Positions 25,585 through 35,059 of a stretch of 64,000 nucleotides of DNA are shown here, piece after piece. Source of the stretch: Thiohalomonas sp963783235 (lineage in GTDB: Bacteria; Pseudomonadota; Gammaproteobacteria; Thiohalomonadales; Thiohalomonadaceae); NCBI GenBank assembly GCA_963783235.1, contig CAWAMN010000001.1, positions 1,550,001 to 1,614,000 on the forward strand. The letters run 5' to 3'. Position 1 is the first letter of the stretch. Every line of letters starts with the position of its first letter. The position numbers and the translations under genes were made by a program. The notes under the pieces were generated by a model. It searched no databases. It saw only the letters and a list, made by a program, of their open reading frames with translations, and was not told the origin of the DNA.

Positions 25585-26004
25585 TTAGAACGACGCGTCC
25601 ACTTCCGACTCGAGTAACTCGATCTGCTCCAGCAGGGTGCGCGAAACACCAATGAGTTCATCGAGTTTTTTCCGAGCCTTTTCCATTTCGTTATCGCGGA
25701 CGAGGTTGTAGATCTGCTCGTAGATGGAGTGCAGCATTTCATGCGCTCCATCGATGTGCCGGAAAATCTCCAGGTGCCCCAATATGGATTTTCCTTCGCT
25801 GTGATACCATTGGCCAAATTGGCAGTCGGTGTGCCGGATGGGCAGCTTCTCCTCACTGACCTCGACCCCGGCCACGAGACCCTGAGCGAAGGCCCGCCAC
25901 CGGATGTGGGATGATTTGGCCCTGCGGATGCGGCTTAGGACGTTCGAGCGCTGATCCGGTTTCAGGCCAACAAGCGCCAATCCTGAATTGCGTTCCGCTT
26001 GCAT
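25585..26004 (-). CDS. stand-alone CZB domain protein
   Basis: 139 residues, essentially one CZB domain. Zinc ligand candidates: H in AKSSHIRWRAF, C in HTDCQFGQWYHSEG, and two H in DGAHEMLHSIY. The C-terminal third is a coiled-coil-like helix. Stand-alone CZB proteins can regulate partner enzymes or chemoreceptors in trans. The same domain is at the C-terminus of the HD-GYP protein two genes downstream, so the two may share a signal. Confidence 0.85.
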   Translation of the reverse strand: MQAERNSGLALVGLKPDQRSNVLSRIRRAKSSHIRWRAFAQGLVAGVEVSEEKLPIRHTDCQFGQWYHSEGKSILGHLEIFRHIDGAHEMLHSIYEQIYNLVRDNEMEKARKKLDELIGVSRTLLEQIELLESEVDASF

Positions 26005-26207
26005 CTAGGCGTTCTCCTTTTAAATGATTCCGTAGACTTGCGGAAATTGTGCAAAACGCAAAGGAGAAAACCAATTACCCAGACAGGCTAACCCTCAGTT
26101 ACAGTAGTGGTAGCGGTGTCAGACCTATTCACGTATAAAAAAAATGACGTAGCGTTCATCTGTGGTTATGCGACAATCGTGCGCGGGCCCAAGGAGATGG
26201 AAGTGTC

Positions 26208-26834
26208 GTGAATTTCTTGATCGTGGATGATCATCCTCTTTTTCGTGATGCACTGAAGGGGGTGCTCGCTGGACTGGGAAAGGGTGTCCGTTGCATAGAA
26301 GCCAGCAACTGCGATGAGGCGCGGGAGGTACTTGAAAACGAACGCGAATGGGATCTGGTGCTGCTCGATCTCATGCTGCCGTGCGGCGGTGGAAACGGGA
26401 TACTGCTGCTTGAGCATATCATCGCTTCCCACCCGGTCCCCGTCGTAATGATGTCGGCGTCCGAAGATCGTGAAGATATGCACGCTGCGCTGAATCAGGG
26501 GGCGCTGGGATACATGCCAAAATCCCTTCCCACCGCAGTCATGAAAACCGCCGTACAGCTAATCCTGGCCGGCGGCATCTATGTTCCGCCGCAGCTTATG
26601 GCGCCAGGTTTCTCACCCGAACCGACGCCGAAACCCGGGGCCTCGGCACTTTCCAGGTTAACGAAGCGGCAGCAGGAAGTCGCTGCCCTGCTTCAGGAAG
26701 GCTACCCGAACAAGGAAATCGCGAAACGGCTCGGACTCTCGCCGGATACCGTCAAGGCTCACATGGCGGCGATCTTCCGTACGCTGGGCGTCAACAACCG
26801 AACCGCTGCGGTGAAGGCCCTGAACGGTCCTTAG
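26208..26834 (+). CDS. LuxR/NarL-family response regulator
   Basis: 208 residues from a GTG at 26208 (AAGGAG 11 nt upstream). Receiver domain with acidic pair DDH (residues 7-9), phospho-aspartate in LVLLDLMLP, and lysine in GYMPKS. C-terminal HTH of LuxR type (LTKRQQEVAALLQEGYPNKEIAKRLGLSPDTVKAHMAAIF). Convergent with the hybrid kinase at 26831, overlapping by 4 bp at the 3' ends; they probably form a pair. Confidence 0.93.
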   Translation: MNFLIVDDHPLFRDALKGVLAGLGKGVRCIEASNCDEAREVLENEREWDLVLLDLMLPCGGGNGILLLEHIIASHPVPVVMMSASEDREDMHAALNQGALGYMPKSLPTAVMKTAVQLILAGGIYVPPQLMAPGFSPEPTPKPGASALSRLTKRQQEVAALLQEGYPNKEIAKRLGLSPDTVKAHMAAIFRTLGVNNRTAAVKALNGP

Positions 26835-28873
26835 GCTTCCACCTCCACCTTCGCTGTTTTTTTCTGAACAACGCCTCTCAGAACGGCCCGTAGCTTGGCC
26901 GGCGCCAAGGGCTTGGCGAGCAACCGACAGCCGAGTTCCTCACAGATCTCCAGGACCGCATCCGTGGTATCGCCCGTGATTAAACATGCCGGCATATCAC
27001 TGCCGACCAGGGCCCGAACGCGTCGAATGACATCACCGCCGGACTCGGCATCAGACAGATGATAATCGCAAAGGGCGATATCCAAGCCGCCGCCCGCGTT
27101 TTTCACACCAGCAACCGCCTCCTCTCCCGTTCTCGCCGTCCAGACACCGCAGCCCCAGTGTTCAAGCAGGCGCCGGGTGGCATCCAAAACGATTTCGTCA
27201 TTATCTACCACCAGAACAGTGACATCGCGAAGAGTATATCCGTGGGGCACGATCTTGCGCGGTGCCGCATGTTGCGGACTGAAACACCTGGGGAGCGATA
27301 CCGAAAAGACCGATCCCCGCCCCTGCCAGCTGCGCATCTCCAAATGATGTCCGAGAAGCATGGACATTCTCTGGACGATCGCCAGTCCCAAGCCGAGCCC
27401 CTTTCGACTATCCTGCTCCGGATTTCCGAGTTGATAGAACTCCTCAAAAATCCGCTTCTTTTCAGAAATTGGTATGCCGTTACCGGAATCCCAGATTTCG
27501 ATACGCAGTCGTTCCTCCTCACGACGGCAGCCGATCAGAACGCCACCCGAATCCGTGTATTTGATAGCGTTGACCAGAAGGTTTCGAAGCAAACACTCGA
27601 GCAGAATGGGATCGCTGCGGACGACGACGCGGGTGGCGACCACCCGCAGTCTCAAGCCCTTTGCCATCGCCGCCGGTGCATTTTCCACGGCCAGACGCTC
27701 CAAAATGGAATGCAGGGGCACTTCGCTGATGTTCGGCTTCACGGCGCCGGCGTCGAGCCGGGATATATCCATTAATCCGTGGAACAGCTCGTTCAGCGCA
27801 TCGGCCGAGTTGCGTATCTTTTCAACCAAATCAAAATTCCACTGGTGAAGACGCGCGCGTTCTTCGAGTTCGCTAATGAAAATCGACAGTGCATGCAAGG
27901 GTTGCCTCAAATCGTGACTCGCGGCGGCCAGAAAGCGGCTGCGGTCTTTCGCAGCGCGCATGGCCTTGGCGCGGGCGGCATCCAGGGATCGATTGGCTCT
28001 CACCAACTCGCGGGTACGCAGGACCAGCATGCCGCTGACCAGCCCGCCAGCCAGAGCAAAAAGGATGCCGCCGATCAACAGCGTTTCCTGGCTGTCCACT
28101 GTGCCGCCCCAGCCGGAATGGGGAATGGCAGCCAACTGCCAGCCGCCGTTGGGAAGGCTGACCGCTGCAGTAACCGGGCGGCTCGCGAAGATAGCGGCAT
28201 CTCCGTAAAAGATTTCACCCTGCTGAGCCAACCCGTCCTTGCCGCGAAGCGCGATCCTGAGGTCTTCGGGAGGCACATCCAAACCAGCGGCTTGGAAGAG
28301 GCGTTCCTCATCGAGCAGGACCGTTGCAAGGCCCCAGTACTTCCCCTGGGCTTCGCCCTGCCTGGGAGGAAGATAAATAGGTGTGCGGCTGATAAAGGCG
28401 ATACCACCCTGGATAAGCTCCACAGGGCCGGCGATAACGGTTCCTCCGATTTCAAGGGTGCGCCAGACCGCCTCCCGCTGTCCCGGAATCGAAAACAGAT
28501 CCAGCCCCTGAACGGCTTCATTACCTTTCAGTGGATAGATGTGGCTGACCACATTATTACGCGCCAACTGAATAGCCCGGATCACCGGGTGGCCGGTCAT
28601 GAGTTGGCGGGCTATGGCCCGAAACTCCCGAAGTCCGATATCCGGATGCAGCGCAACGTGTGCCCGTAGCCCTTCAGTGAGGTAGACATGCGAATTGATA
28701 GCGGCTTCCAGGCGCGCTCGAAGAAGGCCTGCCCCCTTGACCACCGATGCGCGCTCTTCCTCCAACTGAAGCCCGCGTTTAGCATCCGCGATTTTCCAGA
28801 CCGTACCCAAAATGAGCAGTGCGACTGCACTCCCGATGATGATCGGGCGCACCAGCCGTCCATCCATGTTCAT
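26831..28873 (-). CDS. hybrid sensor histidine kinase, CHASE-HisKA-HATPase-REC
   Basis: 680 residues. Two membrane helices (about 10-28 and 265-285) enclose an extracytoplasmic CHASE-like domain (LREFRAIARQLMTGHPVIRAIQLA). H-box FLAAASHDLRQPLHAL, then N box LLVNAIKYTDSG, G boxes GNGIPISEKKR and GLGLGLAIV, and a C-terminal receiver (VLVVDNDEIV, phospho-acceptor D in IALCDYHLSD). The SHDLRQPLHAL type with a C-terminal receiver is a known LuxR-regulator-coupled kinase class. Its likely partner is the convergent response regulator. Confidence 0.93.
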   Translation of the reverse strand: MNMDGRLVRPIIIGSAVALLILGTVWKIADAKRGLQLEEERASVVKGAGLLRARLEAAINSHVYLTEGLRAHVALHPDIGLREFRAIARQLMTGHPVIRAIQLARNNVVSHIYPLKGNEAVQGLDLFSIPGQREAVWRTLEIGGTVIAGPVELIQGGIAFISRTPIYLPPRQGEAQGKYWGLATVLLDEERLFQAAGLDVPPEDLRIALRGKDGLAQQGEIFYGDAAIFASRPVTAAVSLPNGGWQLAAIPHSGWGGTVDSQETLLIGGILFALAGGLVSGMLVLRTRELVRANRSLDAARAKAMRAAKDRSRFLAAASHDLRQPLHALSIFISELEERARLHQWNFDLVEKIRNSADALNELFHGLMDISRLDAGAVKPNISEVPLHSILERLAVENAPAAMAKGLRLRVVATRVVVRSDPILLECLLRNLLVNAIKYTDSGGVLIGCRREEERLRIEIWDSGNGIPISEKKRIFEEFYQLGNPEQDSRKGLGLGLAIVQRMSMLLGHHLEMRSWQGRGSVFSVSLPRCFSPQHAAPRKIVPHGYTLRDVTVLVVDNDEIVLDATRRLLEHWGCGVWTARTGEEAVAGVKNAGGGLDIALCDYHLSDAESGGDVIRRVRALVGSDMPACLITGDTTDAVLEICEELGCRLLAKPLAPAKLRAVLRGVVQKKTAKVEVEA

Positions 28874-29373
28874 TCCTTCATGCCTCCCAGTCGTAGCCCT
28901 GCATAGCAGCTGAATTCAGGACACGGCGCCCTCAAAAGAGGCGGACGTGAGCTCAGGCAACAACAGAAAAGGCCCCCACGGCCCGGAATCTTCAATCCAA
29001 ATCGGCCATATTTTTGGTCTTATTCCAGACAGGCTACAAAATCCGTAACTTTCAGGCAATTACGATCAGCGGCGGACACGTCATGAAAAGCATCAAAATA
29101 CCCGGCAGCAACTGCCAGACTATACACGACCTTATTGCGGAGGCGACCCGGGACAAAGGGCGTGGGAGTGGAATCGGAGAAGGCCGGGAAAACCGTTAAA
29201 GATGGGCGTAGGTTGGGATTCGCGGCACCGTACTGTTGGGAAAGTGGCGTACGGCTGGAGCTCCCCGCCCGGACTTCATCCCGTGCGGGAGAATTTCGTT
29301 CTTACCGTGCTCCTTTCCTATGCTGTAAAGGGCGATTTTCCCCCGAACACCTGCTATTTGAGTCGAAACCCGA
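28874..29373. other. 500-bp intergenic region with a possible thioredoxin-fold remnant
   Basis: No intact gene. At 29083-29199 a 38-codon frame reads MKSIKIPGSNCQTIHDLIAE, which resembles the start of small redox-active disulfide proteins (usual opening of the type MKxIxxLGxGCxxCxxL), but the second cysteine is missing. After it, a different frame continues with a similar-looking KGVGVESEKAG, as if shifted. This may be a decayed gene; the match is short. The rest shows nothing clear apart from presumed promoters of the hybrid kinase and the P-type ATPase. Confidence 0.3.
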
Positions 29374-32046
29374 ATGGGGAGCCGGATGGATCAAGTAAGA
29401 CCCGGGAGGGACAAGGAGATACCCTGGCATGCATTGTCGGCTGCGGAAACCGCACGTCGCCTCCACGCGTCAGTTGAGACCGGTCTGACTGCGCGGGAGG
29501 CCGATACCCGGCGAGAACACGAAGGTCCCAATCGGCTGAAAGAGCCGCCTCGGCCCGGACCTGCGAGCCGCTTTCTCGCACAGTTCAAGGGTCTGCTGAT
29601 CCAGTTGCTGCTGTTTGCAGCCGTATTATCCGCGGTGATCGGCCATCTGCAGGACGCCATCGTGATCGCTGCGGTCGTGGTAATCAACGCCTTCATGGGC
29701 TTTTACCAGGAGTATCGTGCCGAACGCGCCCTGGCGGCGCTATCGGCGATGCTGGCGCCCGAAGCCGAGGTGCGCCGCGACGGTCACCGTCAGATGCTAC
29801 CCGCCTCGGAACTGGTTAGCGGCGATGTGGTGCTGCTTGATGCGGGCGATCGGATACCGGCGGACGGGCGAATCCTTTCGGCTCACGGCCTGGAGGTAGA
29901 TGAATCGGTTCTCACCGGCGAGTCCGTGCCGCGGACAAAAGACAGCGATCCGGTGGCAGCCGCCGCGCCGCTGGCCGAGCGCCACAACTTTCTCTATATG
30001 AATACGACCGTAACCCGGGGTCGGGCCGAGATGCTCGTCACCGCAACCGGGATGCATACAGAGACAGGACGGCTGGCGCAGGCGCTGGCCGACCAGGATG
30101 CCGGCCCCACGCCGATGCAAGTGGAGCTCGATGCACTGGGACGCCGTCTGGCGGCTGTGGCCGCCGTAATCGTCGCCCTTGTGATGGTCAGTTCGCTGGT
30201 GCGCGGCGCCGATTTCGCCGAAACCGTCATGCGCTCCATCGCCCTGGCAGTCGCGGCTGTCCCCGAAGGGCTTCCCGCCGTCGTGACGGTCACACTGGCG
30301 CTGGGGGTCCACCGGATGGCCTCCCAGCGTGCCATCGTCAGACGCCTGGCTTCGGTGGAAACGCTGGGGGCTACCAATATCATCTGCACGGACAAAACCG
30401 GCACGCTCACCCAAAATCTCATGACCGCCCGGATGCTCTACTTCCGTGGGCGAAAAATCAGCTTCTCCGAAACGCCACGCGAGTCGGACCTGGATGAGAT
30501 ACTGGCCCCGCTGGCTTTGTGTAACGACAGTCAAATTCGTCACGAACAGATCATTGGCGACCCGATGGAAGCCGCCCTGCTCCGCCTGGCCCGCGACAAC
30601 GGTTTTCAACAGGAGCGCCGGCTGCAGCGCTGGCCACGCGTGGCTGAAGTGCCGTTTGATGCCGCTCTCAAATACATGGCCACATTCCACCTGGATGGCG
30701 ATCGGGTACGCATATTCCTCAAGGGGGCCCCCGAGGCGCTGCTTGGTCTCTGTGAGTACTATCTGACCCCGGAGGGCGAGCAGCCGCTGAGTCCCGGCGC
30801 TTCACAGGCCATTTCCGATAAAAACGCGGAATTCGCGGGCGCGGGATTACGGGTCCTTGCTGCAGCCGACAAACTCATCGATGCCGTCGAATTCAACGCC
30901 GAAAGCGACCTGAAGCGCTATCTGCATGGCCTGAGATTCACTGGATTGGTCGGTCTGATGGATCCTCCGCGCCGGGAAGCCAAAGACGCAATCGCCCGTT
31001 GTGGCCAGGCCGGTATCGACGTGAAGATGATTACCGGCGATCAGAAGGTCACCGCTTCCGCCATTGCCCACGAACTCGGCATCGAGGGCGATGTGCTCAC
31101 GGGTGAGGAACTGGACCGCCTGGACGATGACACGTTTGCCGACCGGATCCCTGCTATTGGCGTTTTCGCCCGGGTCAGCCCCGAACAGAAGGTGCGTATC
31201 GTGCGGGCCGTCAAAAAGACCGAACGCATTGTGGCGATGACCGGTGATGGCGTTAACGATGCACCGGCGCTGCGAATCGCCGACATCGGCGTGGCAATGG
31301 GCGCCGGAGGGACCGATGTGGCCCGGGAGGCGGCCGATATGGTACTGGCGGATGATAACTTCGCCACCATTGTCACGGCCGTGAAGGAGGGGCGGACCAT
31401 CTACCAGAACATCGTCAAATTCGTGCGTTTTCAGCTCTCCACCAATATCGGGGCGCTGCTCGCGGTCGCGACGGCGCCGCTGTTCGGACTGCCGCTTCCC
31501 TTCAACGCCATTCAGATATTGTGGGTCAACATCATCATGGATGGCCCCCCGGCGATGGCGCTCGGCGTCGACCCGGCCAGGGCAGACACCATGGCCCGAC
31601 CGCCCCGGGATCCGCAATCCAGCATCCTTTCGGCCCGCCGGCTCGGCAACGTGGCCGCCTACGGCACGACCATGGCGGTCGGCACATTGGGGATACTGGC
31701 CTGGGGAGTGTCGTCAGGGGATATCCCCCATGCACTGACACTGGCATTTACCACCTTCGTACTGTTTCAGGTGTTCAACGCCTTCAACGCACGGTCCGAA
31801 CGGGTTTCGGCTTTCGGGCAAGGGTTCTTCGCCAACCGCCCCCTCTGGCTTTCACTCTTTAGCGTTATCGTGCTGCAGGTTTTCGCCGTGCACTGGGCAC
31901 CGGCGCGAGAGATTTTCGGGACCGTGCCATTGGCGCTCTCCGACTGGGGCATCGCGACGGCGATTGCCTCCAGCGTGTTGCTGCTCGACGAAACACGCAA
32001 GCTGATCCAGCGGTTGTTGATAGGTCGATCGGCCTTCCGCCGTTAA
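29374..32046 (+). CDS. P-type (P2, Ca2+-ATPase-like) cation-transporting ATPase
   Basis: 890 residues. Actuator TGES (VLTGESVPRT), phosphorylation loop ICTDKTGTLTQN, hinge TGDGVNDAPAL, and ten predicted membrane helices. M4 has PEGLPAVVTVTLA as in P2-type pumps, M6 has NIIMDGPPAMALG where SERCA has NLVTDGLPATALG; the aspartate remains, so Ca2+ or Mn2+ export is possible, but the ion is not certain. No N-terminal heavy-metal domain. An alternative start at 29386 is closer to a GGGGAG box. Confidence 0.92.
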   Translation: MGSRMDQVRPGRDKEIPWHALSAAETARRLHASVETGLTAREADTRREHEGPNRLKEPPRPGPASRFLAQFKGLLIQLLLFAAVLSAVIGHLQDAIVIAAVVVINAFMGFYQEYRAERALAALSAMLAPEAEVRRDGHRQMLPASELVSGDVVLLDAGDRIPADGRILSAHGLEVDESVLTGESVPRTKDSDPVAAAAPLAERHNFLYMNTTVTRGRAEMLVTATGMHTETGRLAQALADQDAGPTPMQVELDALGRRLAAVAAVIVALVMVSSLVRGADFAETVMRSIALAVAAVPEGLPAVVTVTLALGVHRMASQRAIVRRLASVETLGATNIICTDKTGTLTQNLMTARMLYFRGRKISFSETPRESDLDEILAPLALCNDSQIRHEQIIGDPMEAALLRLARDNGFQQERRLQRWPRVAEVPFDAALKYMATFHLDGDRVRIFLKGAPEALLGLCEYYLTPEGEQPLSPGASQAISDKNAEFAGAGLRVLAAADKLIDAVEFNAESDLKRYLHGLRFTGLVGLMDPPRREAKDAIARCGQAGIDVKMITGDQKVTASAIAHELGIEGDVLTGEELDRLDDDTFADRIPAIGVFARVSPEQKVRIVRAVKKTERIVAMTGDGVNDAPALRIADIGVAMGAGGTDVAREAADMVLADDNFATIVTAVKEGRTIYQNIVKFVRFQLSTNIGALLAVATAPLFGLPLPFNAIQILWVNIIMDGPPAMALGVDPARADTMARPPRDPQSSILSARRLGNVAAYGTTMAVGTLGILAWGVSSGDIPHALTLAFTTFVLFQVFNAFNARSERVSAFGQGFFANRPLWLSLFSVIVLQVFAVHWAPAREIFGTVPLALSDWGIATAIASSVLLLDETRKLIQRLLIGRSAFRR

Positions 32047-32182
32047 TTCCTTCCCAAGCGATCTGATCCGCCCGCCCCACCCCTTGGATTGACTTTTAGA
32101 CTCCGTCGCTTAGATTGAGTGAGGCGGGCGGCGCATCGGTCGCCCCGATAATCACAACAATATTCCACACTGGAGGATACCC

Positions 32183-32623
32183 ATGCCATTCACATCGCCA
32201 TTTCGGGTGCTGTCTCTCTTTCTGCTTCTGATATCCGCTCCAATGCTTGCCGGAGCCGAAGAGACGTTTGCCGACCACAGGATGGTCATTCAGGTAAGTA
32301 CCGATGATTCGCGCACGCAGACCATTGCTCTCAATAACGCAGCAAACCTGCAAAAGGCCTACGGAATAGATAATATCGCAGTGGAAGTAGTCGCCTACGG
32401 GCCCGGCCTTTCGCTGCTGATGAAAGATGATCCCCGTGCGGACCGCATCCAGGCGCTCGCCATGCAGGGGGTCCGTTTCAGCGCTTGCAGCAACACCATC
32501 GCCGGCATCACGCGCAAAACCGGAAAAAAACCCGTCCTCAACGAGGCGGCCACGGTCGTGCCCGGCGGAGTAGCCCGCATCCTGGAGTTGCAGGAGAAGG
32601 GCTACGGTTATATTCGGCCGTAA
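32183..32623 (+). CDS. periplasmic DsrE/DsrF-like protein
   Basis: 146 residues with a signal peptide (cleavage near MLAGAEE). The mature part has the DsrE-like fold pattern: MVIQVSTDD opening, AANLQKAYGIDNIAVEVVAYGPGL, and one conserved cysteine in RFSACSNTI. Periplasmic members of this family are often found in sulfur-oxidising or thiosulfate-handling bacteria; function is not established. TGGAGG lies about 8 nt upstream of the ATG. Single gene with its own terminator. Confidence 0.87.
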   Translation: MPFTSPFRVLSLFLLLISAPMLAGAEETFADHRMVIQVSTDDSRTQTIALNNAANLQKAYGIDNIAVEVVAYGPGLSLLMKDDPRADRIQALAMQGVRFSACSNTIAGITRKTGKKPVLNEAATVVPGGVARILELQEKGYGYIRP

Positions 32624-32640
32624 ATCAACCGACACGACTG

Positions 32641-32670
32641 AAGGCCGCAGTCGAAAATGACTGCGGCCTT
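32641..32670 (+). terminator. intrinsic terminator, DsrE-like gene
   Basis: Perfect 12-bp stem AAGGCCGCAGTC/GACTGCGGCCTT with a 6-nt loop, 17 bp past the stop; only a short AT-rich tail follows. Confidence 0.75.
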
Positions 32671-32735
32671 ATTCCCAAAGGGCTGAGCCCTGTTATCGTC
32701 CGCAGAAGTTGCCAGCCACCCCCATGATCGGTGCT

Positions 32736-32884
32736 CTAGCAGGCTGTTGAAAAACACCCTCTCCAGAGGGAGAGGGCTGGGGTGAGGGGACTCAATAAAA
32801 GGTAAGTTACTGATTTTATCCCCCTCATCCTAACCTTCTCCCTCAGGGAGAAGGGATAAAAAACCTTTTTCAACAGCCTGCTAG
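32736..32884. mobile_element. MITE-like element with 19-bp terminal inverted repeats
   Basis: A 149-bp element with perfect terminal inverted repeats CTAGCAGGCTGTTGAAAAA / TTTTTCAACAGCCTGCTAG. Internal arms are also complementary in part (ACCCTCTCCAGAGGGAGAGGG on the left, CTTCTCCCTCAGGGAGAAGG on the right). It has no coding capacity. The GGCTGTTGAAAAA type of end is seen on insertion sequences, so a related transposase could mobilise it. CTAG at both ends may be a target duplication or part of the repeat; being palindromic, it cannot be decided. The last CTAG contains the stop codon of the ligase gene. Confidence 0.75.
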
Positions 32885-34419
32885 GCCGTCCGTTTGATTT
32901 CCGCCAACAGTTTCCTTTTTATCTTTCCGGACGGGGTTGTCGGTAACGCATCGGAGAAGAGAAGTTCCCTGGGAAGCATGTGGGACGGCAGGTGAGCACG
33001 ACAGAATCGAAGAATGCTATTCATGTCAGGCGTCGATTCAGGTTGAGGCACCACTACCGCACGGACAACCTGCCCCATCAGAGCGTCTTCCAACCCGACC
33101 ACGGCTGCCTCTTTGACGTCCGGGTGCTTTGCGAGGACCTCTTCAACGGCTCCCGGGGAAAAGCGATGGCCTCCGCATTTGATCATTTCATCGGCCCGTC
33201 CGACCAGATAGTAGAAGCCGTCGGCATCCTGCCAGGAGAGATCGCCGGTATGGAGCCATCCCCCGCGTAAAACCTTGCCCGTGGCCTTCGGGTTGCGCCA
33301 GTAACCGGCCATGACGTTCTGACCACGGGCACAGAGTTCTCCGACACTGCCAGCGGGTACGGCCATACCCTTTTCATCCTGAATGCTCAGCTCGACGCCG
33401 GGGATCGGCAGACCGACCGAGCCCCGCTTTTGTTCCCACTTCTCCGGCGGTAACCAAGTGAGGCGCGCAGTCGCCTCGGTCTGCCCATACATGACGTAAA
33501 ACGCGACGGCGGGTAGTTTCTCTCTGACCCGGTCGATCGCATCGGCCCGCATGCCACCACCGGCCTGTGCCAGATAACGAAGATGCGGTAGCGGCCGTTC
33601 AAACAAGCCATGCTGTAGCGCAAGATAAAACGTGGTCGGTACACCGAAAAAACCGGTCACCCTCTCCTTTTCCAGCCGTTCTCTCACCAAATGCGGGTAG
33701 GTCATTCCATTACCGATCACCAACCGTGCGCCGGCCGCTATATGGGTATTGAGAATGGAGGTGCCATAGGCGTAGCTCAAGGGCAGGACACAGAGTCCGA
33801 CGTCCGACTGACGCAGATGGAGATAGCCCAAAATCGAACGGGTGTTTGCCTCGAGATTACCGTTGGTAATCATCACTGCTTTGGGATTCCCGGTAGTTCC
33901 GGAGGTGCACGCTAACGTAGAAAGCCCATCCAAATCGTTTAGCGCATCGTAATCGGGATCGCCGGGTTCGGTCGCAAGGACATCGTCCCAAACGGCCACC
34001 GGCCCACCCGGCGGAACCGTTTCCGGTGATTTGCCCACCACTATGAGCCCCAGTGCCGGCATTTGATTGCGCGGCTCCTGCCAGTGAGGGTTGGCGCTTG
34101 CCGCGACCAGCCATCTCGCCTCAACTCGGGCTGCCATAGAGGCAAGCTGCGAACCGCGCGCCTCCGAACTGACCGGCACCACAGCTGCGCCCGCGGCGAT
34201 AATCCCGTAGTAGGCGGCAACGTAGCCGATTCCATTGGGTAGGGCGAGCATAACCCTATCGCCCCGATGCACTCCCGACCGGCGGAAAAACCCGCAAATG
34301 GCCAACACCATCGACCAGAGCGCTTTATAAGTGAAGGAGAGAGAGCTGTCCCGGATTGCTTCACGATCCGCGTTGGCGAGAACGGAAGCCTCAAGCTGAT
34401 GCACGATACTCCTTTCCAT
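32881..34419 (-). CDS. AMP-forming acyl-CoA ligase / class I adenylate-forming enzyme
   Basis: 512 residues from the ATG at 34419 (AAGGTGG 5 nt upstream); an upstream start at 34494 has no support. Adenylation signature TSGTTGNPKAVMI, YGQTEATARL, GWLHTGDLSW, and the C-terminal catalytic lysine in PTTPSGKIKRKLL. It activates a carboxylic acid, probably a fatty or aryl acid, as the acyl-AMP and then thioester; the substrate is unknown. No acyl carrier or partner gene is nearby. Its TAG stop lies within the terminal CTAG of the MITE-like repeat. Confidence 0.88.
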   Translation of the reverse strand: MERSIVHQLEASVLANADREAIRDSSLSFTYKALWSMVLAICGFFRRSGVHRGDRVMLALPNGIGYVAAYYGIIAAGAAVVPVSSEARGSQLASMAARVEARWLVAASANPHWQEPRNQMPALGLIVVGKSPETVPPGGPVAVWDDVLATEPGDPDYDALNDLDGLSTLACTSGTTGNPKAVMITNGNLEANTRSILGYLHLRQSDVGLCVLPLSYAYGTSILNTHIAAGARLVIGNGMTYPHLVRERLEKERVTGFFGVPTTFYLALQHGLFERPLPHLRYLAQAGGGMRADAIDRVREKLPAVAFYVMYGQTEATARLTWLPPEKWEQKRGSVGLPIPGVELSIQDEKGMAVPAGSVGELCARGQNVMAGYWRNPKATGKVLRGGWLHTGDLSWQDADGFYYLVGRADEMIKCGGHRFSPGAVEEVLAKHPDVKEAAVVGLEDALMGQVVRAVVVPQPESTPDMNSILRFCRAHLPSHMLPRELLFSDALPTTPSGKIKRKLLAEIKRTA

Positions 34420-34726
34420 GGAGTCCACCTTCCCGGGGTCCGGCCCGGAGCCTGCCGCCAACCGGCGCAAATTGCCTGAGGACAGCCAGTGCATTTAACG
34501 GCAGATGCATAACGAAGCAAAGCCTCCCAGCAACGCCGCAACCCAAAACCCGAAGGTACTATTCAGGATAGCCGGTTTAGAGTCAGACAAAGTTTTGCCT
34601 GCACCTGTATTCGGGTAAATAGTTTCCTGCTGCGCACGCTTCCCGCAAGCGAGCAGTGAGGTGAAAGGGAGTCTTAACGTAGCCTTGACGAAAGGCTGGC
34701 AACGGGTAGACCGCCGACCAAAAAAA
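34420..34726. other. intergenic region without recognised feature
   Basis: About 310 bp upstream of the ligase gene and downstream of the tRNA-fMet terminator. It presumably has the ligase promoter. I see no conserved motif or convincing frame. Confidence 0.4.
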
Positions 34727-34754
34727 ACGCCGAAACGGTCAACCGTTTCGGCGT
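34727..34754 (-). terminator. terminator of tRNA-fMet
   Basis: Perfect 13-bp stem ACGCCGAAACGGT/ACCGTTTCGGCGT with a CA loop; on the reverse strand followed by eight T. Ten bp past the tRNA. Confidence 0.9.
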
Positions 34755-34763
34755 TTTCGAAGA

Positions 34764-34840
<77 letters not shown>

Positions 34841-35020
34841 ACTGTCTGTTTTCCCGCTGGCCGGGAAGGAGCGCAAGATTAGTGGGTCTGCGATCAACTT
34901 GCAACCCCTATTTTCGAAAAAGCGTTTCCGTGAGGAAATTCGCCACCAGCTTTCTTTTCTTGATCGGCATTGCGCCGGCACATATCTCTAAATCCCAATG
35001 GAGCCGCCCGCCGAAACGAA

Positions 35021-35051
35021 AAAAGGGCCACGCTGATCGCGCGGCCCTTTT
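35021..35051 (-). terminator. original terminator of the tRNA-Lys locus
   Basis: Stem AAAAGGGCC/GGCCCTTTT, T-run on both strands. It directly follows the left copy of the 46-bp repeat, where the tRNA-Lys transcript would have ended before the element inserted. Confidence 0.75.
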
Positions 35052-35059
35052 TTCCTGTT

